Assembly: GCA_028355015.1 (NCBI GenBank)
Contig: JAOMRN010000001.1
Span: 248,001-312,000, forward strand
Origin: MGIIb-O2 sp002494975
GTDB lineage: Archaea; Thermoplasmatota; Poseidoniia; Poseidoniales; Thalassarchaeaceae
DNA length: 64,000 nt
Direction of reading: 5' to 3'
Part shown: positions 18,066 through 26,121 of the stretch, piece by piece
Position numbering within the stretch: the first letter of the stretch is position 1
How the letters are laid out: each line of letters starts with the position of its first letter
Notes under the pieces: generated by a model
Told to the model about the DNA's origin: nothing
The model's input: only the letters and a program-made list of their open reading frames with translations
Database searches by the model: none
Program-made: the position numbers and the translations under genes

Positions 18066-20036
18066 ATGCTAGACTTACCCTCCGTAAGAGGAAATCCCTT
18101 TGACAACCGGCCAATTGAAGCATCTCGTGCTCATGATTTAGTTGGAAGACAAAAGATACTTCATCGATGGAAAGACCATATTCTCTCAGGTTCACCTAGG
18201 ATGATATTACTAGTTGGAGAATCAGGTTCAGGTCGTACATCAATGATTAACACCATCTCGTCTCAAACACCGAAGAAATATATTGGTCAGTTTTTATCAG
18301 ATGATGACGATCAGGTTCGTACAGTATTACATGAAATTGTAACTCACTTTGGTTCATTCCAGCCAATACCTACAATGAATCAATTATCTCAAAAATTAGT
18401 TTCTATTCTTGATGAAGAAAAAGGTCCATTACCTCTAATTGCATTAGACTATCCATCCAGGGCAATCGATATCAATATCTTTCTTTCAAGAATTTCTCCA
18501 ATCTTATTGAGATTAAGGGCCATGATTATCGTAACTATTACTGAATCTCAACTTCTAGAACTCGACTTAGAACTCAAAGAAATGTTTGATGAACCAGATA
18601 GGATACCTAGCTTTACTAAAAAAGAGATTCAAGAAATGGTCAATAACAGAATGAGGATTAAATCGAAAGAGAAATGGAATATTAATTCTAAGATTCTTGA
18701 ATCAATTCACTCCAGCACGGGAGGTAATCCTCGTGATGTAATCAAGATTTTGAAATGCTTAGTGGATGAGAAAAGAGAACTGGGATCTGATGGGACTTTA
18801 GAGAACTTAATGGCATGGCAAAATCAAACATCCCCTAGCACAGAATCAAAGGCAGTTAGTTTCCCCTCTACAATAGAGGGAAATAAAGTAGAAATAATTC
18901 CGATTATTAATTCTGAAGCAAGTAGCATAGAAGATCTAATCGAAGAGGATGATGATTTTATTGATGATGAAGAACCTTTAGATATGTGGGAAGAAGAAGA
19001 AGAAGAAGAAGAAGAAGAAGAAGAAGAAGAAGAAGAAGGCCAGATTTGGTCCGAAAATTTCTCATTCGAAGATAATGTTGAGAACCCTGTAGATGATACA
19101 AATAATATTGATGAGAAACTCTCTTCTCACGATGAGTTTTCCCATCCAAAAATTCCCGAATTTAAAGAAGAGAATAGTTTAGAAAGTATATCTCCAATAG
19201 AATCTCTAATACCAGAGATAACTTCTGAACCTATTTTGGAGTCAGAGTTATTCATGGAACCAGGAACTGAACCACCAAAAAGCTCTATTTCAGGAGGTGC
19301 TTTTGGTGGCTTACGTGCACGTCTTGCAAAGACATCTTCTGATATGATCGAGAATGAGGTCAGTGATGTTCCAATAACTTATGCAGATATGCCTCTATCT
19401 CAACCGACCTTAGATCGATTTGTAGATAACGATAAAGTTATCGAAGATAAAAAAACGATTACTGAATTACCTAATTACTCTAATGCTTCTTTCGATAGTA
19501 ATGTCGAACCTAGAAATTATGACCGAGTAATGAGTGATGAAGGAGCCGAATGGTCAGTAGAACCTACTTTCTCATCAACTTTACCTGAACCCTCATTTGA
19601 AGGCAATATCGTGCCCTCAAATTCTGATTCCGGATATAAAGATCCAATACCGATAGAAGAAACTTTTTTTGAAGATTTCAATGAACCTGAAGAAATCATT
19701 CAGCCTATTTCGGTAAATTCTCGTAAATTATATTCGGTACCAACCGATAAATTAATTCCTAATTTCTCAAACTTTGAACCGAGATGGGATCCTGATCGTC
19801 CTTTGGATACGGCACGTTTTTATTCATTATCGGATGCTGAAAGATTAATTTTACAAATATCTTCCACAAGAGAGATATCCCCCTCTGATAATGAATTACA
19901 AGCCCGATTGGAAGTAGGTAGGCCACGCTTATCTCAACTTTACAATAGTTTACATAAGTCCGGTTTACTATCAGTGAGGAAACAAGGTAGAACACGTCTA
20001 TTCAAATTAAGCAATGCTGCAGCCGAAGAATTTTGA
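18066..20036 (+). CDS. AAA+-like protein with degenerate Walker motifs, acidic linker and C-terminal winged helix
   Basis: 656 residues. Residues 1-240 form an AAA+-like domain: DLVGRQKIL (24-32), a P-loop GESGSGRT (51-58) in which the usual Lys is Arg, a Walker B-like PLIALDYP (123-130) lacking the catalytic Glu, and a sensor-like IIVTITES. Residues 240-580 are a low-complexity acidic linker with 16 consecutive Glu (309-324). Residues 590-656 resemble a winged helix (LQARLEVGRPRLSQLYNSL, then GLLSVRKQGRTRLFKL). The longer frame starts at 18045, but ggaggag at 18053-18059 favours ATG 18066. It resembles an Orc1/Cdc6-type architecture, probably unable to hydrolyse ATP; a DNA-binding regulatory role is inference. 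Function not recognised. Confidence 0.65.
   Translation: MLDLPSVRGNPFDNRPIEASRAHDLVGRQKILHRWKDHILSGSPRMILLVGESGSGRTSMINTISSQTPKKYIGQFLSDDDDQVRTVLHEIVTHFGSFQPIPTMNQLSQKLVSILDEEKGPLPLIALDYPSRAIDINIFLSRISPILLRLRAMIIVTITESQLLELDLELKEMFDEPDRIPSFTKKEIQEMVNNRMRIKSKEKWNINSKILESIHSSTGGNPRDVIKILKCLVDEKRELGSDGTLENLMAWQNQTSPSTESKAVSFPSTIEGNKVEIIPIINSEASSIEDLIEEDDDFIDDEEPLDMWEEEEEEEEEEEEEEEEGQIWSENFSFEDNVENPVDDTNNIDEKLSSHDEFSHPKIPEFKEENSLESISPIESLIPEITSEPILESELFMEPGTEPPKSSISGGAFGGLRARLAKTSSDMIENEVSDVPITYADMPLSQPTLDRFVDNDKVIEDKKTITELPNYSNASFDSNVEPRNYDRVMSDEGAEWSVEPTFSSTLPEPSFEGNIVPSNSDSGYKDPIPIEETFFEDFNEPEEIIQPISVNSRKLYSVPTDKLIPNFSNFEPRWDPDRPLDTARFYSLSDAERLILQISSTREISPSDNELQARLEVGRPRLSQLYNSLHKSGLLSVRKQGRTRLFKLSNAAAEEF
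18990..19037 (+). repeat. (GAA)16 trinucleotide microsatellite
   Basis: Sixteen perfect GAA units inside the AAA+/winged-helix gene, encoding 16 Glu in a row. All codons are GAA with no GAG, so the tract is repetitive at DNA level and could change length by slippage without a frameshift. Confidence 0.97.
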
Positions 20037-20045
20037 GGGATAAAT

Positions 20046-20342
20046 ATGTCAGATGATGGGAATATAGTTACGAGAGATAAAGTTGAAATGTACCTTGCTT
20101 TAACAGCTGAAGCTAGGATTAAAGCAACCCCTATTACCAATAATGATGAGGATGAAAGAAGACTAAATTCGATGCTTAGGATGTGTGATGATTACCAGCA
20201 TGATGCTCGCCATTTCATGAATGAAGGAGACCTAGTACGTGCCTTTGGAGCCATAAATTATGCTCATGCATGGATTGATGCTGCAGTAAGAATAGGATTG
20301 ATGGATGGTCATGATGATGACCGTTTATTCACATTACCCTAA
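20046..20342 (+). CDS. DUF357 family protein
   Basis: A 98-residue archaeal helical protein of unknown function. The pattern MLRMCDDYQHDARHFMNEGD followed by LVRAFGAINYAHAWIDAAVRIGL matches DUF357 ('Y..Da.hF...Gd.v.AfeaisYa.gwlDa'). It starts nine bases after the AAA+/winged-helix gene with gaggga before it, so the two are likely cotranscribed. Its 3' end overlaps the convergent PIN gene by four bases. Confidence 0.82.
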   Translation: MSDDGNIVTRDKVEMYLALTAEARIKATPITNNDEDERRLNSMLRMCDDYQHDARHFMNEGDLVRAFGAINYAHAWIDAAVRIGLMDGHDDDRLFTLP

Positions 20343-20707
20343 TTATGGATTAAGCGCAGAACATTTCTTGAAGTAACTTCAATATATGATCCTCCATTAT
20401 TTATTAGCCGCTCTTTCAATCTCCTGTCTACTGTCAGTACTGGCCATCCATTTTTTGTAGATAAATCAAGTAGCATCCTATCGGTATGCCTAATTCCTTC
20501 TGGTGCCTCAATTAATTCTGACTTGCTATCTAATAAATCTAATAATAATCCCTTGCGATGTTTCGATAGTGAAATTAGTTCTTCTCTAACTTTTGATAAA
20601 AGTAGGTATTTGGGTTTCCCAATTACTTTACTCATAGAAACATCTAGATTTAGACCAGCATCCATTAATGCAGCCCATCCACAAGCGTCTATTAGGACGC
20701 AACTCAT
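20339..20707 (-). CDS. PIN-domain protein (Fcf1/VapC-like ribonuclease fold)
   Basis: 122 residues with the acidic residues of the PIN nuclease fold: VLIDACGWAALMD near the N-terminus, GIRHTDRMLLDLS in the middle and VLTVDRRLKERLI near the end. Placement immediately downstream of aIF2 gamma is common in archaea for an Fcf1-like PIN protein thought to act in rRNA processing; this role is inferred from context. The frame opens at 20731, but ATG 20707 has ggggtga upstream and removes an overlap with aIF2 gamma. No antitoxin partner is adjacent, so a toxin-antitoxin role is less likely. Confidence 0.75.
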   Translation of the reverse strand: MSCVLIDACGWAALMDAGLNLDVSMSKVIGKPKYLLLSKVREELISLSKHRKGLLLDLLDSKSELIEAPEGIRHTDRMLLDLSTKNGWPVLTVDRRLKERLINNGGSYIEVTSRNVLRLIHN

Positions 20708-20711
20708 TGAT

Positions 20712-21956
20712 TCACCCCAAAATAGTTCCATGGCCTATTAAACGCCATCTGGAACCTACTCTTCTTGATAATGTGATTCTACTACCAACTTTAGCGCAAA
20801 TTGGTAACCGAAGAGAAATTTTTGAGACTTTTCCTTTCTTAGCAACCGTTCCTACCGATGTAGCTGTAGCTGAATTTATCATTAACATCTCATTCATTGA
20901 TAATGGACGAACAGGATCTGAACCTCCATCTCCGCCGGCAACCATTTTCTCTAGTAATTCCAGCTCTAGTTCTAATGTTTCCCATATTGGAGGTAATTCT
21001 CCTTCTTTTGCCATGACTTGACCGGATAACTCATCAGCTTTTGTAGCAACTGGGTCGAGAGGTGTAGCGATACCACAAAGTCCTCCTGCATGTGCCGTTT
21101 CAAGGTTTATCCCTCCTCCTTTAATACTCTCAATATAGGTTTCAAGTGGTTCCCAGCGAGTTTTATTCCCTTCTTTTATTCTTCTTCCTGGAGCAATCAT
21201 TATCTTATCTCCAACATTGAAAGACCCTTCAACAATACTTCCTCCGATGATTCCGCCTGATAGTTCATTGGGGCGGGCTCCAGGCCGATTGGTATCGAAT
21301 GATCTAGCTACGTACATCAAACCAACATCTTCTTGTGAGCGGTCAGGAGTTGGAATAGTATGTTCAATTGCTTGTATTAGGATATCTAGATTTACATCAT
21401 GGTGGGCAGAAATAGGTATTATAGGTGCTTCTTCGGCTATGGTTTCTTTTACGAAATCTTTGATTTCATTATATGACTCCATCGCCCTTTCTTGTGAAAC
21501 TAAATCTATTTTATTTTGCACGATTACAATATTCTCAATTCCTGCAATTTGCAATGCCGCTAAGTGTTCTCTTGTTTGAGGTTGAGGGCATTTTTCAGTA
21601 GCAGAAATCAGCAATAATGCCCCATCCATTATAGATGCTCCAGAAATCATTACCGCCATCAGAGTTTCGTGACCCGGTGCATCAACAAAAGAAACAACTC
21701 TCAATAAATCTTTTTCGGCATCTTTCTTACCTTCAGGATGCTTTCCTTTAGCATAATATTCATCTTCACTTGTCGAATAGAATGTAGTATCTGCATAGCC
21801 AAGTTTGATACTGATTCCTCTCTTTCTTTCTTCCGAATGAGTGTCAGTCCAAGTACCAGAAAGGGCTTGTGTTAGAGTTGTCTTACCATGGTCGACATGT
21901 CCGACCATACCAATATTTACTTCGGGCTGTCTTTTAATCTCAGCCAGAAGCATCAT
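20712..21956 (-). CDS. eif2g: Translation initiation factor aIF2 subunit gamma
   Basis: GTPase subunit of archaeal IF2, which carries Met-tRNAi to the small ribosomal subunit. G1 motif GMVGHVDHGKTTLTQALSG, then RGISIKLGYAD in switch I, DAPGHETLMAVMISG (G3), QNKIDLVS (G4) and ISAHHDVN (G5) are visible. The two C-terminal beta-barrel domains follow. Length 414, typical. Distinguished from EF-Tu and SelB by PGARPNELSGGIIGGSI and the ending GSRWRLIGHGTI. Located between S6e and a PIN gene, a conserved archaeal neighbourhood. Confidence 0.96.
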   Translation of the reverse strand: MMLLAEIKRQPEVNIGMVGHVDHGKTTLTQALSGTWTDTHSEERKRGISIKLGYADTTFYSTSEDEYYAKGKHPEGKKDAEKDLLRVVSFVDAPGHETLMAVMISGASIMDGALLLISATEKCPQPQTREHLAALQIAGIENIVIVQNKIDLVSQERAMESYNEIKDFVKETIAEEAPIIPISAHHDVNLDILIQAIEHTIPTPDRSQEDVGLMYVARSFDTNRPGARPNELSGGIIGGSIVEGSFNVGDKIMIAPGRRIKEGNKTRWEPLETYIESIKGGGINLETAHAGGLCGIATPLDPVATKADELSGQVMAKEGELPPIWETLELELELLEKMVAGGDGGSDPVRPLSMNEMLMINSATATSVGTVAKKGKVSKISLRLPICAKVGSRITLSRRVGSRWRLIGHGTILG

Positions 21957-21966
21957 CCCCTACCGT

Positions 21967-22461
21967 TCACTCCTCTTCATTGGAAGTGGTTTCGATAGGT
22001 ACATCTTCTTCGTCTCCTAGAATTGATCCCAGAGACTTCTTGCCATATTCCAATACTTTTAGGTTTAGTTGACGAGTATCTGTACTAATAGTGTTGCCGC
22101 GAAGATTTCGACGACGGCGTAGACCATCGTACTTGTATCGGTAAATTTTTGAATTTTTCTTAACATAGCGCTTGCCTTTGTATCCGGTACCTGCTGTGAT
22201 AAGTATTGATTTTACATTACCACCTTCTAACTCTGAACGCATGGGACGACCAGTTTTATCAGATCCGCCTGTAATTTGAAGTTTGTATCCATTTAGTGAA
22301 CTCTCACCTTCTCCTACAAACATGCCTTCAACTGAGTCTCCAATCTTCTTTCCTAGGAAATGATTGAAGTTTGAACCAGTAATTTCTACTGAGAAAGAAC
22401 GACCCTTAGCACTAGGCTTAGTATCATTGATTACCGCTTTGAAAGATTGCTCACCTGCCAT
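21967..22461 (-). CDS. rps6e: Small ribosomal subunit protein eS6 (S6e)
   Basis: Archaeal/eukaryotic-type 30S protein S6e. Conserved features: FLGKKIGDSVEGMF, QITGGSDKTGRPMR and GYKGKRYVKKNSKIYRYKYDGLRRRRNLRGNTIS (quoted piecewise, start GYKGKRYV, end RRRRNLRGNTIS). The frame opens at 22482; ATG 22461 is preferred because aaggtgac lies upstream and the protein then starts MAGEQSFKAVIND. The tail past the core is acidic (EEDVPIETTSNEEE). It is followed by the gene for aIF2 gamma, a frequent archaeal pairing. Confidence 0.95.
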   Translation of the reverse strand: MAGEQSFKAVINDTKPSAKGRSFSVEITGSNFNHFLGKKIGDSVEGMFVGEGESSLNGYKLQITGGSDKTGRPMRSELEGGNVKSILITAGTGYKGKRYVKKNSKIYRYKYDGLRRRRNLRGNTISTDTRQLNLKVLEYGKKSLGSILGDEEDVPIETTSNEEE

Positions 22462-22536
22462 ATTAGTCACCTTAGACGGCATCCCGACATACGGCCCCTA
22501 TAAGAGCGGTTCGGAAGACCCTATGACGAGGAAGAA

Positions 22537-23742
22537 TCATCTTTGCAGATCTATCTCAATCCTAGTAGCAAGATTTGCGGGTGCTACATTATTCATTGTT
22601 ATGTACTGCGTTCTCCCTCTTCCAACGTTTGATTTATCGTTTCTTGTCTCAATTAATCCCTCATTTTCAAGTAATTTTAGATGTTTCCAGAATGTGGTAT
22701 GGCTCTTAGGTTTCAATTCATATTCTTCACATACTAAGTGATATAATTTCTCTGCATCGCCCGTGTTAATTTCTGATTCCTTCTTCAATCTTCTACATAA
22801 GCCGAGCATAATTAATTTTTGATCTTTAGAAAGTCTATCTACTTGACTTGGTTCTATCGAGGCTGTTCTCGCAGCGCTTTGTTCAATATCACTGATTAAG
22901 ACTTCTCCTCTGCCTGCAGACTCGGCTTTTCTAATTGATGAATCAAGTAATTCTATAGCTAATCTTGCATCTCCTGAATCGCTTGCTATAGTTCCGATTT
23001 TTTCAAGAATTTCTTCACTTATTGACCCACTTCTACAGGCAATATCTGCTCTCTGTCTTGCAATTTCAATGAGTCCTTTCTTATTATATGGTTTTAGTTG
23101 TAATATATTACTAGCCCCTAATCTAGAGATTATCGCTGGCTCGAATAATTTTAGTAACATCGAATCCTGACTAACTAGAATTAGTGACAAAGAACCTTGT
23201 CCTTCCTGACTCTCATCTATTCGTAAGAGTTTGTATATTAAATCGAAATTATCCCTTCTAACTAATACATCTACTTCATCTAATACAAGTAAAAGATGAT
23301 TATTATGAGTCATTAGATTTCTTCGTATTGATTGGATTATTTCACCTGAACTTAATCCTCTTTCTGGATGTCCAGAATCTAAAGATTTTGCTATTTGCTG
23401 TAAAACTTGAGATGTAGAGGGGTTAGTCCTACAGTTAACATGAGAGTAAGAAATTTTTCTTTGACCTTCTAAATGCTTTAACAGGTCATGCCCAAAGCGC
23501 TTACTCAGAACTGTTTTACCAGAACCAACAGGGCCTGTGATGACTGCTCTGCAACTTGAATTATGGTTCTCTATATGGGAAAACATACTTGCGAGTTCAC
23601 TCAATTCTTTATCTCTGCCTACTAGATTATTAGGTGTCCAATCAAATGAAATTGGTTCTTTATTGACTAAGATTTTACCTGCGCCTATCCGGTCGAGGTA
23701 TCCTGACATTAATTTGTTATTTATTCGGTCGTTCTTAGACAT
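22537..23742 (-). CDS. cdc6: Orc1/Cdc6-family replication initiator
   Basis: AAA+ protein that recognises archaeal replication origins and loads MCM. N-terminal NLVGRDKELSELASMF, Walker A GPVGSGKT (70-77), Walker B LLLVLDEVDVL (150-160), sensor-like LILVSQDS, and LKPYNKKGLIEIARQRAD followed by SGDARLAIELLDSS, are the Orc1/Cdc6 pattern. The last 80 residues form a winged helix (SHTTFWKHLKLLENEGLIE). 401 residues, normal. The Walker motifs are intact, unlike those in the AAA+ protein at 18066. Upstream lies only 47 bases to dph2, with an AT-rich possible TATA element. It is not flanked by a long origin-like gap; the nearest is at 17.7-18.07 kb. Confidence 0.93.
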   Translation of the reverse strand: MSKNDRINNKLMSGYLDRIGAGKILVNKEPISFDWTPNNLVGRDKELSELASMFSHIENHNSSCRAVITGPVGSGKTVLSKRFGHDLLKHLEGQRKISYSHVNCRTNPSTSQVLQQIAKSLDSGHPERGLSSGEIIQSIRRNLMTHNNHLLLVLDEVDVLVRRDNFDLIYKLLRIDESQEGQGSLSLILVSQDSMLLKLFEPAIISRLGASNILQLKPYNKKGLIEIARQRADIACRSGSISEEILEKIGTIASDSGDARLAIELLDSSIRKAESAGRGEVLISDIEQSAARTASIEPSQVDRLSKDQKLIMLGLCRRLKKESEINTGDAEKLYHLVCEEYELKPKSHTTFWKHLKLLENEGLIETRNDKSNVGRGRTQYITMNNVAPANLATRIEIDLQR

Positions 23743-23789
23743 ATCCAGAATAATATGTTGCTGTGGCTATTTTCTAATAATTTTTCTAA
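23743..23789 (-). promoter_or_regulatory. Possible leaderless promoter of cdc6
   Basis: Between dph2 and cdc6 the minus strand has an AT-rich element, read aaaaattatt, about 25-35 bases before the cdc6 ATG, and no Shine-Dalgarno directly before the ATG. That fits an archaeal TATA box with a transcript beginning at or near the start codon. Weak evidence from base composition alone. Confidence 0.35.
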
Positions 23790-24899
23790 TCACGGTATCT
23801 CATCAAATTGATAGCCATGTTCCCAATTCTTCTCGCCCAGAGATACTTCTAACTCAAAAGGTGTAATCAGTGGCTTAGCATATTTAACTGCATCATCTAT
23901 TGCAATTCTTGGACATGCTGTATTGACAAATGCATCAACAGGATAGAAATCGATTAGATCTGGACCAACATGATCTAGAGCCAATAAATAACCTTTTTTC
24001 CCGTGCTTTTTAAGCAGATTTTTCATTCTTATAGCCAGATTTCTTCTCATTTGCCCAGGTTTTTCTCCAATCAATATTCCGAAATTCTTAGCATTATCAA
24101 CTGCAAAAATCAGCCCCATTCGTTGTCTTAATAATCTCTCAATTCGGCCAAATGACATTTCACTAGCATCTCCAGTGTATGGGTCTAGTAACGCCAATGG
24201 TTTACCTGTGTGCATGACTAAACCAATGGGGTGAAAATCTCCTGAGCCTAGGAAAAGATAGTGTCCAATCTCGGGGTCATCTCCTGAGTAATTACATCCT
24301 AGAACTTGGCCCGGGAATGTCAATCTCGCGCCACCTACTGGTATTTCAACCTCGAAGCCAGCACTCTCAAATCTTTTCTTATAATCAAATAACAGATGTA
24401 GATGTTGAATTGAACCGACTAGTCCTAATTTGGTTCCAGTTAGGGGGGCAACTCTCCCTACCGCATCTACGAATCTTTCCATTGCTTCTTCATCAGTCAA
24501 GTCCAAATCTTCTTCTGAATCCGCCAACCTTGCCTCTGCAATTGCTTTATGCTGTGCTAAAATTGGTAAGACCGGATCAATTACAGGGTCTCCTTCGTAT
24601 GTGACAGGGATAAAATGAGTTGGCATCCCTGAATCAATATTCATCTGAGAATGACCCATGTGAGCAACTAATTCCACCCCCATCATTTTCATTTTGTCAT
24701 GTACTAAATCACATGCTCCATAACAAGGGTCTGCTGCTAGAATAACCTTAGCTGCTGATTCATCTTCTATTGAATCCATCATCTCCAAAGCTTGCATCTT
24801 GAGTCCTTCAGGAACTTGTAGAGCAACAAGTCGATGATCATTTTCTTTAATTCTTGCAACCAAATCTTCTAGTTCGAAATCATGTTTATTTAAATCCAA
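23790..24899 (-). CDS. dph2: 2-(3-amino-3-carboxypropyl)histidine synthase (diphthamide synthesis)
   Basis: Radical enzyme with a [4Fe-4S] cluster that starts diphthamide formation on EF-2. VPEGLKMQAL and DPCYGACD (Cys59, Cys63) open domain 1; LGCNYSG (Cys202) and NTACPRIAIDD (Cys328) supply the other two cluster cysteines of the three-domain fold. GDFHPIGL and FGILIGEKPGQ are family motifs. At 369 residues it is a little longer than well-known archaeal Dph2, with an acidic insertion at about residues 105-150. Gene lies in a minus-strand run between cdc6 and the HGPRTase-like gene. Confidence 0.92.
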   Translation of the reverse strand: MDLNKHDFELEDLVARIKENDHRLVALQVPEGLKMQALEMMDSIEDESAAKVILAADPCYGACDLVHDKMKMMGVELVAHMGHSQMNIDSGMPTHFIPVTYEGDPVIDPVLPILAQHKAIAEARLADSEEDLDLTDEEAMERFVDAVGRVAPLTGTKLGLVGSIQHLHLLFDYKKRFESAGFEVEIPVGGARLTFPGQVLGCNYSGDDPEIGHYLFLGSGDFHPIGLVMHTGKPLALLDPYTGDASEMSFGRIERLLRQRMGLIFAVDNAKNFGILIGEKPGQMRRNLAIRMKNLLKKHGKKGYLLALDHVGPDLIDFYPVDAFVNTACPRIAIDDAVKYAKPLITPFELEVSLGEKNWEHGYQFDEIP

Positions 24900-24912
24900 A
24901 TCTTCACCTCCT

Positions 24913-25491
24913 TCAATCTACTATCTCGACCTTTCCATCAATAATGTCAATTCTTGCGAGTGATCTTATTGGCCATGTTGGTCTTTCATGATTTAGTCTT
25001 TTACGACCTTCTCCCTTTTCGATTGCTATCACGATATCTTGTAAAATAACTCCCATATTCTCTAAAGTTTCTAGCAATGGTTCTAGTGTCCCTCCTGTTG
25101 ATATAACATCATCAACAATTAAGATTCGTTCTCCAGGATTTATGTCATTTATGTAAACTGTAGATTGTGAATAACCCGTAGCAACATCAACTTTAGTTTC
25201 TCCTTCCATTCCATATGATCTCTTACGAATTACTACAGTTGGTTTCCCCGTAGCATCTCCTACTGCAGCCAACAAAGGTAATCCCATTGCCTCAACCGTG
25301 ACAATTAAATCAATCTTTGACCAGTCGACACTTTCGACAATTAAATCACGGGTAGCACGTAAAACCTTAGCATCCATACGTGGAATCCCATCTGATATGG
25401 GATGTATGAAATAAGGGTAATCGCCTTTCCAAATTATTGGTGAACCACGTAATGATTCGTGTAGAATTGAGAGAGGAGTACTGGGCGTCAT
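24913..25491 (-). CDS. hpt: Archaeal HGPRTase-like purine phosphoribosyltransferase
   Basis: Type I phosphoribosyltransferase (192 residues) of the archaeal HGPRTase-like/APRT-like family, for salvage of purine bases with PRPP. PRPP loop ILIVDDVISTGGTL is clear, with VTVEAMGLPLLAAVG and VVIRKRSYGMEGE, and GYSQSTVYINDINPGER before it. The PYFIHPISDGIPRMD N-terminus is that family's mark. The preferred base cannot be told from sequence. Gene is 13 bases from dph2 and 11 from L10e, apparently one operon. Confidence 0.85.
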   Translation of the reverse strand: MTPSTPLSILHESLRGSPIIWKGDYPYFIHPISDGIPRMDAKVLRATRDLIVESVDWSKIDLIVTVEAMGLPLLAAVGDATGKPTVVIRKRSYGMEGETKVDVATGYSQSTVYINDINPGERILIVDDVISTGGTLEPLLETLENMGVILQDIVIAIEKGEGRKRLNHERPTWPIRSLARIDIIDGKVEIVD

Positions 25492-25502
25492 GCCCTACAC
25501 AC

Positions 25503-26039
25503 TCAGACTAGTCCCTTCAATTGCTCGGAACCCTCGATTACTTTGATAGTGCAAGGAGTAGGGAACTTACAATTTGCCTTTCGTAGTGCATCTCTTGCAA
25601 CGAGGTAATGTTCAGGAGTAGTAACGATTGATATTACTGTCTGTCCTCTTTGAACACGTGCTGCAGTTCCTACATTCTTTCCAAATGCCTGTCTCATGCC
25701 TTGTGATACACGATCTGCTCCTGCCCCAGTAGCCTGTTTGTTTTCTCTGAGGATTTGATGAGGGTATGTATGCATTCTTAATGCATAATTTTCCCCAGCA
25801 GCATCTCTGATTCTTGCATTGGCAACTTGACGTGCTGCTTCTAATGCCTTATCTTGAATTTGACATGAGTTATCTGCTAGAAGAGAAACCTTAACTGGAA
25901 ACCCTCCAGCTTCTGCCACCTTTCTGTTACCCATAAAGTAACGAAGAATTCGATTATTTGGTACACCTCCAGTGTACTGACGTCTTGTGAATGCCTGACC
26001 CTTAAGTCTGCGGTACATGGATGCGGGCTTACGTGCCAT
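25503..26039 (-). CDS. rpl10e: Large ribosomal subunit protein uL16 (L10e)
   Basis: Archaeal L10e, equivalent to bacterial L16, at the tRNA-binding face of the 50S subunit. MARKPASMYRRLKGQAFTRR start, then RILRYFMGN, LRMHTYPHQILRENK and GADRVSQGMRQAFGK are the known motifs. The frame is open upstream to 26084 but ATG 26039 gives the family N-terminus and 178 residues. First gene of the minus-strand run through dph2. Confidence 0.95.
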   Translation of the reverse strand: MARKPASMYRRLKGQAFTRRQYTGGVPNNRILRYFMGNRKVAEAGGFPVKVSLLADNSCQIQDKALEAARQVANARIRDAAGENYALRMHTYPHQILRENKQATGAGADRVSQGMRQAFGKNVGTAARVQRGQTVISIVTTPEHYLVARDALRKANCKFPTPCTIKVIEGSEQLKGLV

Positions 26040-26121
26040 TTGAACTACCTCGACTTCGGCCGACTGGCCTACCGTATTTAACAATAAGTGAGTAGAAGAA
26101 ACTATCTTCGTCCATTATAAA

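Noticed and set aside
18958..19149. Antisense frame with a long poly-Leu run
   Set aside because: It is the reverse strand of the GAA repeat and adjoining coding DNA; it has no ribosome-binding site or homology.
20339..20707. VapC toxin of a toxin-antitoxin pair
   Set aside because: No antitoxin gene is adjacent, and the place behind aIF2 gamma is the usual archaeal context of a housekeeping PIN protein.
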